Notes under the pieces: generated by a model | Databases searched by the model: none | The model's input: the letters and a program-made list of their open reading frames with translations, nothing else | What the model was told of the DNA's origin: nothing | Translations under genes and position numbers: made by a program | Source: Pirellulaceae bacterium | GTDB lineage: Bacteria > Planctomycetota > Planctomycetia > Pirellulales > Pirellulaceae | Assembly (NCBI GenBank): GCA_030744095.1 | Contig: JASLRF010000075.1 | Span: 1 to 8,718, forward strand | DNA length: 8,718 nucleotides | Direction of reading: 5' to 3' | Part shown: one piece after another, positions 1 to 6,213 of the stretch | Layout: each line of letters begins with the position of its first letter | How positions within the stretch are numbered: position 1 is the first letter of the stretch

Positions 1-111
1 TCCCGTTTCTACCGGTTGCTTCCCACCTACTCGGCCTTCGCTTCGCGAGCCGCGGTCTTTCCCATTGCCTGCAATTCGTGTCACTTTCCTAAACTGAACG
101 GCCAGTTGTGA
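1..111. other. Unexplained sequence upstream of the permease
   Basis: No convincing protein is encoded here in any frame I read. Frame 1, which is the permease frame, is open from the window edge but gives a sequence unlike a permease N-terminus (no long hydrophobic segment, two Cys close together) and stops at TGA 109-111. The other two forward frames stop at about 88 and 95. The reverse strand gives only short Arg-rich readings. The segment is pyrimidine-rich on the plus strand. It could be a dispersed repeat, the remains of an insertion, or an intergenic region if the permease really starts late. Confidence 0.4.
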
Positions 112-153
112 GGAGCAATCCCTGTTCCGGGAGGGGCTGACGCGCTCTCGGAT

Positions 154-1053
154 GTGCGGCAGATGCCTGGAGTCGACTACGCGGAGCCACAGTTCAACGT
201 CGCCTGTACATTCGTCAATGGACCATATCGGCGTAGACTCGGTATCACTGGTCTGCAACAAGACTCTCGCCTGACGATTCCCTATGATGAACACGGCAAT
301 CGGATCATATTGCCGACTTCCGGGATCGTAGTTACGAGACGCCTGGCTGAGGTCATGCACTTGAGGCCGGGAAGCCGTCTGTCGCTGATCCCAGTGAAAG
401 GCGAACGACGACCAGTCGCCGTCACCGTGGCCCAGGTGGCGGACAGCTACTTGGGGATGGCTGCGTACGCGGACATCCATTTTCTGAGTGAACTGGTCGG
501 TGAATCGCTTGCCATGACGGGCGTTCAAATTCAGGTTGATCCGCGTCAGCGAACGTTGCTCTTCCAACAGCTCAAACACACGCCCGGTGTGGAGGGCGTG
601 CAATCGCGTGGGGACGTGATCCAAAAGCTGCAGGAGACATTGTTGCAGAACCAGTATGTCTTTATCGGGGTGCTCGTGGGTTTTGCGGGCGTGATCTTCT
701 TTGCCAGCATCGTCAATGCGTCGATGATCAATCTAGCGGAACGGCAGCGTGAAGTTGCCACATTTTGTGCGCTCGGTTACACCCGCTGGCAAATCGGCTC
801 GATCTTCCTTCGCGAAAGCCTGTTAACCAGCCTTCCCGGTGCGCTGTTGGGCCTGCCCGTCGGCTATGGTCTGACCTGGCTGACGGCCTTCTCGTACAAC
901 AACGATATCGTGCGCTTACCCGTCATCACCGCCCCCTGGATTTTCGTGACGACGCTTCTGTCGGCAATCGTATTCGCACTGGCTGCCCATTCGGTGGTAC
1001 AGTGGACAATTATTCGCATGGACTTGATGGAAGCACTTCAGGTCAAGGAATAG
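154..1053 (+). CDS. ABC transporter permease (FtsX/MacB-like), N-terminus apparently missing
   Basis: This is the membrane subunit of an ABC exporter of the MacB/FtsX/DevC type. Residues 1-160 look like the extracytoplasmic domain. Three membrane segments follow at about 167-189, 222-246 and 262-285. Between the first two lies the cytoplasmic motif NLAERQREVATFCALGY (193-209), the FtsX-family signature that contacts the ATPase. The C-terminus MDLMEALQVKE is also typical. GTG 154 is the first start-like codon after the in-frame TGA at 109-111, but the 14 codons before it (112-153) already read like the family (ALSDVRQMPGV...). Relatives usually have a first membrane helix and roughly 80-100 more residues before this point, and here they are absent. 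The gene is therefore truncated, frameshifted upstream, or rearranged. No good Shine-Dalgarno sits before 154 or the ATG at 163. The adaptor gene starts 15 bases after the stop, so the two are probably co-transcribed. The ATPase gene is not in the window. The family call is firm; the 5' end is not. Confidence 0.85.
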   Translation: MRQMPGVDYAEPQFNVACTFVNGPYRRRLGITGLQQDSRLTIPYDEHGNRIILPTSGIVVTRRLAEVMHLRPGSRLSLIPVKGERRPVAVTVAQVADSYLGMAAYADIHFLSELVGESLAMTGVQIQVDPRQRTLLFQQLKHTPGVEGVQSRGDVIQKLQETLLQNQYVFIGVLVGFAGVIFFASIVNASMINLAERQREVATFCALGYTRWQIGSIFLRESLLTSLPGALLGLPVGYGLTWLTAFSYNNDIVRLPVITAPWIFVTTLLSAIVFALAAHSVVQWTIIRMDLMEALQVKE

Positions 1054-1068
1054 GGCTAAGTCGGAACC

Positions 1069-2433
1069 ATGATTCGTTGGATCATCATTATCCTGATCGT
1101 CGTCGGGACCACCACAATTGGCATCGCGGCGTGGTGGCTGACATCGAGCGGGACACCCGTGCAGGCGACGCGTGCAAGACTAGGTCCCATCCAGCAATTC
1201 GTGGATGAACGCGGCAAGACCAGGTTGCCCGAGCCCGTATTGATCACCATGCCGTTCGCCGGTCGGATCGAAGAGATTCTGTTGAGCGAAGGGCAGGTGG
1301 TGCGACAGGGCGAAGTGGTCGCCCGCCTTTCGCCGAAAGATCTGGCCGAGGAAGTTGCGGAGGCGTTGGCCGTCGTTGAACGACTCGAGGCCTCGCTGAT
1401 CGAAACGTCCGATGTTTCCATGGAGAAGACTGCCAAGACTCAGGCCGATTTGTATGTTGAATCAATGAAGGCAAATGTCGCGGCAGCTGAAGCGAAGTTG
1501 CGTGCCGACAAGAGCCGGCTGGAATACGCCGAGACGTTTTTGGGGCGCGTGCAGCGGCTAGTTCCCGCAGGTGCCGAGACGGAGAACGATCTTGAGCTTG
1601 CGCGTCTCGCTCAAGTCGAGAAAGAAGTAGCCTATCGCCAGGACGTTTTGACGTTGGAATCACAGAAGGCCCTCCAGGCCGCGACCGTGTTGATGCCACA
1701 ACTGCTGACGGAGTACATGATTCGAAAACGACTTGCAGCCGACGTGTTGGCTAAACAAAAAGGCGAAGCCCAAGCGCGTCTGCGCATCGCCCAATTGCGG
1801 CAAACGCGTGGTACGATAGTCAGCCCAATCGATGGCGTGGTCCTCCACCGCGCGATCCGTGATGAGCAGTTCCTAGCGGCCGGCACGACGCTGTTGCGCC
1901 TCGGCCAACTCGATTCTCTGGAAGTTGAAACTGATGTGCTTAGTAGCGACGCTGGGCGGATTCGGCCCGGCTGTGAGGTAGAAATCTATGGGCCCGCCAT
2001 CGGTGACACTCCAGCGGCAGGAGTCGTCGATCGGGTCTTTCCGACTGGTTTTACCAAAATCAGTTCGCTGGGAGTCGAACAACAACGTGTCACCGTGATC
2101 GTCCGTTTTGACGACGGCGAGTTGGCACCACTGTTGGTCGAGCGAAATCTTGGTGTCGATTACCGGGTGCGGGTTCGGATGATCACGGATCAGAAAGAGC
2201 AGACGTTGGTAGTCGCGCGTTCCACTCTGTTTCGTGACGGGAAGGGCCAGTGGGCGGTTTTTGTGATCCGCAACGACCGTGTGAAGCTAAAAACTGTCGA
2301 TGTGGGCCTGATGAACGATGAACAGGTGGAGATTCTAGGTGGCCTCGACGAGGATGACGCTGTCGTTATCGCCCCTGAAAATGGGCTGTTTGATGGGACT
2401 CGTGTGAAACCGACCCTTCGCGAGGGCGCTTGA
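1069..2433 (+). CDS. HlyD/MFP-type periplasmic adaptor of an ABC exporter
   Basis: This 454-residue membrane-fusion protein links an inner-membrane exporter to the outer envelope. Residues 4-23 form an N-terminal membrane anchor of hydrophobic residues without a lipobox. The first half of the lipoyl (barrel-sandwich) domain is at about 57-88 (MPFAGRIEEILLSEGQVVRQG). A long Ala/Glu/Lys/Arg-rich coiled-coil hairpin spans about 92-246, with its turn near 165-215. The second lipoyl half follows at 247-280 (SPIDGVVLHRAIRDEQFLAAG), then a beta-barrel domain at about 283-375 and a membrane-proximal domain at about 380-450 (VGLMNDEQVEILGGLDEDDAVV). ATG 1069 is the natural start because it puts the anchor at the N-terminus. 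No clear Shine-Dalgarno precedes it, so translation may be coupled to the permease stop 15 bases upstream. The pairing with an FtsX-type permease resembles DevB/DevC and MacA/MacB systems. The substrate cannot be told from the sequence. Confidence 0.9.
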   Translation: MIRWIIIILIVVGTTTIGIAAWWLTSSGTPVQATRARLGPIQQFVDERGKTRLPEPVLITMPFAGRIEEILLSEGQVVRQGEVVARLSPKDLAEEVAEALAVVERLEASLIETSDVSMEKTAKTQADLYVESMKANVAAAEAKLRADKSRLEYAETFLGRVQRLVPAGAETENDLELARLAQVEKEVAYRQDVLTLESQKALQAATVLMPQLLTEYMIRKRLAADVLAKQKGEAQARLRIAQLRQTRGTIVSPIDGVVLHRAIRDEQFLAAGTTLLRLGQLDSLEVETDVLSSDAGRIRPGCEVEIYGPAIGDTPAAGVVDRVFPTGFTKISSLGVEQQRVTVIVRFDDGELAPLLVERNLGVDYRVRVRMITDQKEQTLVVARSTLFRDGKGQWAVFVIRNDRVKLKTVDVGLMNDEQVEILGGLDEDDAVVIAPENGLFDGTRVKPTLREGA

Positions 2434-2434
2434 T

Positions 2435-2450
2435 GCCGGGCCTTTCCGGC
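2435..2450 (+). terminator. Possible weak terminator hairpin after the exporter genes
   Basis: An inverted repeat GCCGG / CCGGC (2435-2439 and 2446-2450) with a 6-base loop begins one base after the adaptor stop. There is no T-tract downstream, so it is at best a weak or Rho-assisted terminator, or an mRNA 3' stabiliser. Confidence 0.3.
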
Positions 2451-2553
2451 AATCGATCTAGTGAAGATTTGTCCGGGGTGATATTCCACAGCAAAAACGG
2501 CGATGTTCCCATGCGTTTAGGTCGATGTCTCATTAACGACGTTATTCGCATTT

Positions 2554-2574
2554 ACGGGGAACAGCACCCCCCGT
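2554..2574 (+). other. Hairpin in the gap before the GNAT gene
   Basis: ACGGGG (2554-2559) and CCCCGT (2569-2574) form a perfect 6-bp GC-rich stem with a 9-base loop. Outer pairing of ATTC (2544-2547) with GAAT (2577-2580) is possible across a small internal loop. The hairpin lies about 45 bases before the GNAT start, so it could sit in that gene's leader or end transcripts from the exporter genes. The rest of the 2434-2618 gap shows no gene and no clear promoter. Confidence 0.3.
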
Positions 2575-2604
2575 CGGAATGTCTGCATTTCAGATTGACG
2601 ACAT

Positions 2605-2608
2605 AGGA
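2605..2608 (+). promoter_or_regulatory. Ribosome binding site of the GNAT gene
   Basis: AGGA lies 10 bases before ATG 2619 and supports that start. It sits in the octamer ATAGGAAC, which also precedes the STAS gene. Confidence 0.5.
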
Positions 2609-2618
2609 ACTCGCCAGG

Positions 2619-3785
2619 ATGCCAAGTCTATCAGTGATTCCGGTTCAGTCACGTCGTGAAAAGAAGCAGTTTTTGGAACTCCCATGGCGGCTATACGAAG
2701 GCGACGAAAACTGGATTCCGCCACTACGCGGCAACCAGAAAGAACTGGTCAACTACAAGAAGCACGCCTTTTACGAAAAGAACGAAATTCAGACATTCCT
2801 GGCGTTGCGAAATGGCCGGCCATGTGGGCGTGTCGCGGCGATTATCAACTACGGACACATCCAGCGCTACAATGACCGCCGCGGGTTCTTTGGCTTCTTC
2901 GAATGTGGTGACGATAGTGAAGTCGCCGCAGGGCTGTTCCGTGCCGTCAAGACCTGGTTTGCCGAAAGCGATATCGTGGATTTTCGTGGTCCGATGAATC
3001 CGTCGATGAACTACGAATGCGGCTTGCTCGTGGAAGGATTTGACACCACGCCATTCTTCATGATGACCTACAACAAGCCGTACTACGGTCGGTTAATTGA
3101 AGAATGTGGATTACGCAAAGTGCAGGACATGTATGCCTTTTGGGGGCATGTCGACATGTTGGCAGAGCTCGATAAGAAGTTGGAGTTCGTCGTCGAGGAA
3201 GCGACGCGCCGCTTTGGCATTACGCTTCGTCAGCTGAACACGCGACGGTTCAAAGAAGAAGTCCGCATGTTTCTGAATATCTACAACGACTCGTTGCAAG
3301 GGACTTGGGGCTTTACGCCGCTATCAGAAGGTGAAATCGAACACATGGCTTCATCCATGAAGCACCTGATTGCTCCTGAAATGACTTGCATCGCGGAAGT
3401 GGATGGAAGCCCGATCGCGGCGACATTTGCTTTGCTGGATTACAATCCGAGGATCAAGAGAATCGATGGCAAGCTCTTCCCGACTGGCTTCGCCCGCTTG
3501 CTGTGGAATCGGCGCGCGATCAAACGTATGCGAATTCTGAGCACCAACGTGGTGCCCGAGTACCAGCGCTGGGGAGTTGGGTTAGTTGTCTTGAACGGCG
3601 TGGTGCCAGCCGTAATGGAATGGGGCCTGGAGGAAGGTGAGTTCTCCTGGGTGCTGGAGTCAAACCACTTGTCCTATTCCACTCTGAAGCGAGGTGGTGC
3701 CAAGATTACCAAGACATATCGCTTCTACGACTACGGTCCCAACGAAGACCCAACGTTGAATAACTTTCGTAGTGTGGCGAAGTGA
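2619..3785 (+). CDS. GNAT-fold acyltransferase, YghO-like (large two-lobed form)
   Basis: This 388-residue soluble protein has no signal peptide. The N-terminal lobe starts in the style of this family (IPVQSRREKKQFLELPWRLYEGDENWIPPL is residues 7-36 in outline; key part LPWRLYEGDENWIPPL). It then shows a GNAT-like strand pattern at about 58-135 (FLALRNGRPCGRVAAIIN ... RGPMNPSMNYECGLLVEGF). The C-terminal lobe, about 200-370, has the better acyl-CoA site: MTCIAEVDGSPIAATFAL (255-272), then VVPEYQRWGVG (311-321), matching the GNAT Q/R-x-x-G-x-G pyrophosphate loop, and an Asn-containing segment VLESNHLSYSTLKRGGAK (345-362). The length is about twice that of a single GNAT domain. The family is usually annotated only as a hypothetical or GNAT N-acetyltransferase, and the substrate is unknown. 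From memory, some relatives are implicated in bacterial ceramide synthesis, but no serine palmitoyltransferase or acyl-carrier gene is next to this one, so that role is only a hypothesis. The gene stands alone, in its own orientation relative to the DoxX-like gene downstream. Confidence 0.8.
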   Translation: MPSLSVIPVQSRREKKQFLELPWRLYEGDENWIPPLRGNQKELVNYKKHAFYEKNEIQTFLALRNGRPCGRVAAIINYGHIQRYNDRRGFFGFFECGDDSEVAAGLFRAVKTWFAESDIVDFRGPMNPSMNYECGLLVEGFDTTPFFMMTYNKPYYGRLIEECGLRKVQDMYAFWGHVDMLAELDKKLEFVVEEATRRFGITLRQLNTRRFKEEVRMFLNIYNDSLQGTWGFTPLSEGEIEHMASSMKHLIAPEMTCIAEVDGSPIAATFALLDYNPRIKRIDGKLFPTGFARLLWNRRAIKRMRILSTNVVPEYQRWGVGLVVLNGVVPAVMEWGLEEGEFSWVLESNHLSYSTLKRGGAKITKTYRFYDYGPNEDPTLNNFRSVAK

Positions 3786-3786
3786 C

Positions 3787-3813
3787 TCGCGACGCATGGC
3801 GACTGCCACGCGA
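3787..3813 (+). terminator. Terminator-like hairpin between convergent genes
   Basis: TCGCG (3787-3791) pairs with CGCGA (3809-3813) and TGGC (3797-3800) pairs with GCCA (3805-3808). This gives nine pairs, one 5-base bulge (ACGCA) and a GACT loop, followed by TTT. It starts one base after the GNAT stop and lies between convergent genes. The U-tract is very short, so efficiency is uncertain. Confidence 0.4.
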
Positions 3814-3862
3814 TTTCACCACGCTCCTTGCCCAAGCCACGACGATTCTGGGTCTGCCAGCC

Positions 3863-4315
3863 CTAGCGTGATTTCAATGAGAGACACCAACCACACCAGC
3901 CAATCCAGCTGACATGCACCACCAGGCGTAACCAGAGGAACCAACTGGCGGCGATCAACTGGCCCGATGTGTTTCCCTGCAAGGCAATGCGAATGTTGAC
4001 CGGCAAGACCAGACACAACAAAATTATCGTGCCAATCGTCGCCGCAGGTCGAGTGGAAATGAACACCAGTCCCACGCCAAACGCCATCCGGAGAACAACG
4101 CTTAAATAGACTTGCGCAAACTTACCTGGCATCCGCTCCGGAAGAAGATGAACGTAATGATCGGCGTACACGGCGTGATGGATACCGCTAAGAAAAATCC
4201 CGATCGCTAGGGCCAAGGCCGCCCTGTTGGCCGGAGATGCAAGCCACTCCCAGCGCGCCAGCGGGGGCAAGTGCAGGAGGCCGAAAACGGTAAGTACCAA
4301 GACGAAATATCTCAC
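3863..4315 (-). CDS. DoxX-like integral membrane protein
   Basis: Taken from the GTG at 4315-4313, this is a 150-residue membrane protein with hydrophobic segments at about 3-17, 31-46, 68-86, 91-111 and 120-144. The segment from SGIHHAVYADHYVHLLPE (43-60) through VYLSVVLRMAFGVGLV and STRPAATIGTIILLCLVLPVNIRIAL (87-112) follows the DoxX-like pattern of G-x-x-H, a P near the second loop, VYLSG-x-x-E-x-x-x-G and FP-x-N-x-x-x-A. The usual Gly and Glu of the VYLSG..E motif are Val and Arg here. The function of such small DoxX relatives is not established. The GTG start is chosen because AGGA sits 6 bases upstream. The same frame stays open to another GTG at 4468 (201 residues), but those extra 51 residues look unlike the family. 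A different frame just upstream reads as a better hydrophobic N-terminus, so a frameshift is possible. The gene is monocistronic and converges on the GNAT gene. Confidence 0.65.
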   Translation of the reverse strand: MRYFVLVLTVFGLLHLPPLARWEWLASPANRAALALAIGIFLSGIHHAVYADHYVHLLPERMPGKFAQVYLSVVLRMAFGVGLVFISTRPAATIGTIILLCLVLPVNIRIALQGNTSGQLIAASWFLWLRLVVHVSWIGWCGWCLSLKSR

Positions 4316-4321
4316 CAAATG

Positions 4322-4325
4322 TCCT
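4322..4325 (-). promoter_or_regulatory. Ribosome binding site deciding the DoxX-like start
   Basis: On the minus strand AGGA lies 6 bases before the GTG at 4315. This favours the 150-residue form over the in-frame GTG at 4468, which has only a weak GAG-rich stretch upstream. Confidence 0.45.
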
Positions 4326-4490
4326 AATAAGGGTATGAACCAGGAAGTTGACGGCCTGAAATCCCCAAACAACCCACACCGGTTGAGGGGGCAACGTAGG
4401 TAGAAAGGCGACGTCAATATCGGTGTCTCAGTGAGCGCATCACTCTGTTCTATCGGCCAGATACACACTCACTCTCATCGTCTGTGTTTT

Positions 4491-4499
4491 ACTATATCA
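4491..4499 (-). promoter_or_regulatory. Candidate extended -10 promoter for the DoxX-like gene
   Basis: On the minus strand the sequence TGATATAGT is an extended -10 element (TG-n-TATAGT, one mismatch to TATAAT). No good -35 hexamer lies 17 bases upstream, as is acceptable for extended -10 promoters. Transcription would start near 4484. That leaves about 170 bases of leader before the GTG at 4315, or about 16 bases before the GTG at 4468. Confidence 0.4.
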
Positions 4500-4780
4500 C
4501 CTAGTTAACCTAGAGCTACAGGGGGAAGTAAGTTTGTGGCGAGTTCCTGTGAAATATCGAGATGGCATGGGAGTCATCCGCTGGCCGCAGAACCGTCACA
4601 TTCGCCTGCACCTTGCAATTTGAATCGGCCTGCAAAGATCACAAGGTTGAACGAGGCCACAATTTTTCTGTGCGATATGACGATGTAAACTCACACGCCA
4701 ATCCACCCGTCGCGGTTAGATCCGACCATTGGTAAGGTGGTTGAACTTCCATTGGCTTGTCTCAGCCTCCGTCTTTCAGT
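4500..4780. other. Intergenic region, no gene seen
   Basis: I find no ORF with protein-like composition on either strand. Small features present are a near-palindrome around GTTAAC flanked by CCTAG (about 4500-4513) and two direct copies of CCATTGG at 4726-4732 and 4749-4755, 23 bases apart. No convincing -35/-10 pair for the ketosynthase-like gene was found, although its promoter should lie here. Confidence 0.5.
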
Positions 4781-4806
4781 TCAGGCGGACGTCCGAAAAG
4801 CCCTGA
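4781..4806 (+). promoter_or_regulatory. Palindrome in the leader of the ketosynthase-like gene
   Basis: CGGACGTCCG (4786-4795) is a perfect 10-bp palindrome. It is enclosed by TCAGG (4781-4785) and CCTGA (4802-4806), which can pair. It ends 15 bases before the GTG start. It could be an operator for a dimeric repressor or an RNA hairpin affecting translation; nothing in the sequence decides between these. Confidence 0.35.
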
Positions 4807-4821
4807 CAACGGGACCAAATT

Positions 4822-6081
4822 GTGCTTGATCGTGAAGTGGTCATTACTGGCGTCGGCGTCGTGAGCCCGATCGGTATTGGCCGGACCGCTTTCCTCGATT
4901 CGATTCGAGCGGGACGTAGCGGCGTGGCACCGATCGAGGCACTCGCCGAAACTCGCCTTCCCGTCAAATTTGGTGCCGAATTATCGGGTTTCGACCCCAA
5001 GCTGTACGTCAAGCCGCGAAAGAGTCTGAAAGTGATGTGCCGCGAGATTCAGATCGGTTACGCTGCGGGGACGTTGGCCATCGATGACGCAAAACTCGTC
5101 GCAGATCAGATCGATTCTGACCGCTTTGGCGTGATCTATGCGAGCGAACTGTTTTACGGGGAGCTGGCCGAATACACGGAGATTTACCGGAACTGCACCG
5201 TCGACGGAGAATTTCGTTTTCCTACGTGGGGCGACCGGTTCCAAAGCGACATGTTTCCTCTGTGGATGCTCAAGTACCTTCCCAACATGGTTGGCTGCCA
5301 CGTGGCCATCGCACACGACGCGCGCGGACCGAACAACACAATCGTCCTTGGCGAGGCATCGAGCCTCCTGGCCTTTGCGGAGTGTGCGTATTCGATTGCA
5401 CGAGGCGTCGCAGATGTCATGATTGCAGGTGGCACGGGTTCGCGCTTGAATCTTACGGCCTGCCTGTTCCGCGGTGACAGCAATCTCTCGCATCGAGCGG
5501 ACGCCCCTGAGAAGGCGTCGCGACCGTTTGACGCGGATCGTGACGGGATGGTCAATGGCGAAGGTGCCGGTGCCGTGATTCTCGAAAGCCGCGCCCACGC
5601 CGAGGCGCGGGGTGCGACGATTTTGGCTCACATGGTCGGGGCGGGGCAAAGCTGTGAACCGCGTCTTGACGGCCGACCTGCCTCTGGAGGTGCTCTGCAA
5701 CGCAGCATCATGCGAGCGCTGTCGGATGCCGCGATGTCGCCGGCTGACATTGGCCACTATAATGCTCATGGCTTGGCCACGATTGACGATGATCGTTTGG
5801 AAGCCAAGGTGGTCCAAGAGTGTTTGGGCAACGTCCCAGTGACTGCGATCAAAAGCTATTTTGGCAACCTTGGCGCGGGAGGTGGCATGTGTGAACTTGC
5901 CGCCAGCGTGTTGGCGCTGGTACATGGCGAGATCCCTCGGACGCTCAACTACGAACGGCCCGATCCAGAATGCCCCATTCAGGTCGTTCGAGAACCACAA
6001 CCTGTAGATCGTCCTACCGCGATGATCGCCAATCAATCTGGAACCGGACAGGCTGCGGCGGTCATTCTACGTTCCGACTAG
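4822..6081 (+). CDS. Beta-ketoacyl-synthase-fold protein with altered active site
   Basis: This 419-residue thiolase-fold protein aligns along its length with FabF-type ketoacyl-ACP synthases. Matches include VVITGVGVVSPIGIG at 6-20, ADVMIAGG at 197-204, PFDADRDGMVNGEGAGAVILE at 235-255 (key DRDGMVNGEGAG), YNAHGLAT at 313-320 and AIKSYFGNLGAGGG at 342-355. The catalytic triad is changed. Where FabF has Cys in TACTSG, this protein reads VLGEASS with Glu178. The first His is kept (H316, NAHG), the Lys is kept (K344), and the second His is Asn349. The C-terminal GFGG gate loop is replaced by SGTGQ (406-410). It should not condense acyl chains by the normal Cys mechanism. Like chain-length factors and KSQ domains, which carry Gln at the Cys site, it could be a decarboxylase or a non-catalytic partner of an active synthase. 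The start is GTG 4822, with GGGACC 5 bases upstream as a weak ribosome site. No acyl carrier protein or partner synthase is adjacent. The fold is certain; the activity is unknown. Confidence 0.85.
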   Translation: MLDREVVITGVGVVSPIGIGRTAFLDSIRAGRSGVAPIEALAETRLPVKFGAELSGFDPKLYVKPRKSLKVMCREIQIGYAAGTLAIDDAKLVADQIDSDRFGVIYASELFYGELAEYTEIYRNCTVDGEFRFPTWGDRFQSDMFPLWMLKYLPNMVGCHVAIAHDARGPNNTIVLGEASSLLAFAECAYSIARGVADVMIAGGTGSRLNLTACLFRGDSNLSHRADAPEKASRPFDADRDGMVNGEGAGAVILESRAHAEARGATILAHMVGAGQSCEPRLDGRPASGGALQRSIMRALSDAAMSPADIGHYNAHGLATIDDDRLEAKVVQECLGNVPVTAIKSYFGNLGAGGGMCELAASVLALVHGEIPRTLNYERPDPECPIQVVREPQPVDRPTAMIANQSGTGQAAAVILRSD

Positions 6082-6124
6082 CGCGGGCGTGCCTCGGACC
6101 GATCTTGGCTGCTGCTGCCGCGTG

Positions 6125-6151
6125 TTGATTCGACTGGAATCATGTTACACT
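6125..6151 (+). promoter_or_regulatory. Candidate sigma70-type promoter for the exonuclease gene
   Basis: TTGATT (6125-6130) and TACACT (6146-6151) are separated by 15 bases, slightly short. TG at 6143-6144 adds an extended -10. Transcription would start about 55 bases before ATG 6214. It lies in the 132-base gap after the ketosynthase-like gene, so the exonuclease and STAS genes could form their own unit. Confidence 0.35.
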
Positions 6152-6213
6152 GAGCGATGTCCCATCAACCGTTTCAAGTTCGGCACACTTCGCTCAATAA
6201 GTTGCCTTAGCGC

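Noticed and set aside
765..1208. Plus-strand open frame of 147 codons across the permease-adaptor junction
   Set aside because: It is out of frame with both genes, whose own frames carry clear family motifs, and its product is low in hydrophobic order.
1056..1699. Two minus-strand open frames opposite the adaptor gene (126 and 151 codons)
   Set aside because: They are Ser/Arg/Thr-rich antisense shadows of the coiled-coil-encoding part of the adaptor.
4316..4468. N-terminal 51-residue extension of the DoxX-like protein from GTG 4468
   Set aside because: The stretch has no match to the family pattern and a poor ribosome site, whereas GTG 4315 has AGGA at the right distance. It is kept only as an alternative.
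4500..4513. CTAG/GTTAAC near-palindrome as an integration or resolution site
   Set aside because: The symmetry is broken by one base, it is very short, and no recombinase or element boundary is nearby.
4981..6036. Long minus-strand open frame of 351 codons
   Set aside because: It lies wholly antisense to the ketosynthase-like gene, whose motifs are clear. Its translation is rich in Arg and His with no recognisable domain, typical of an antisense shadow in moderately GC-rich DNA.
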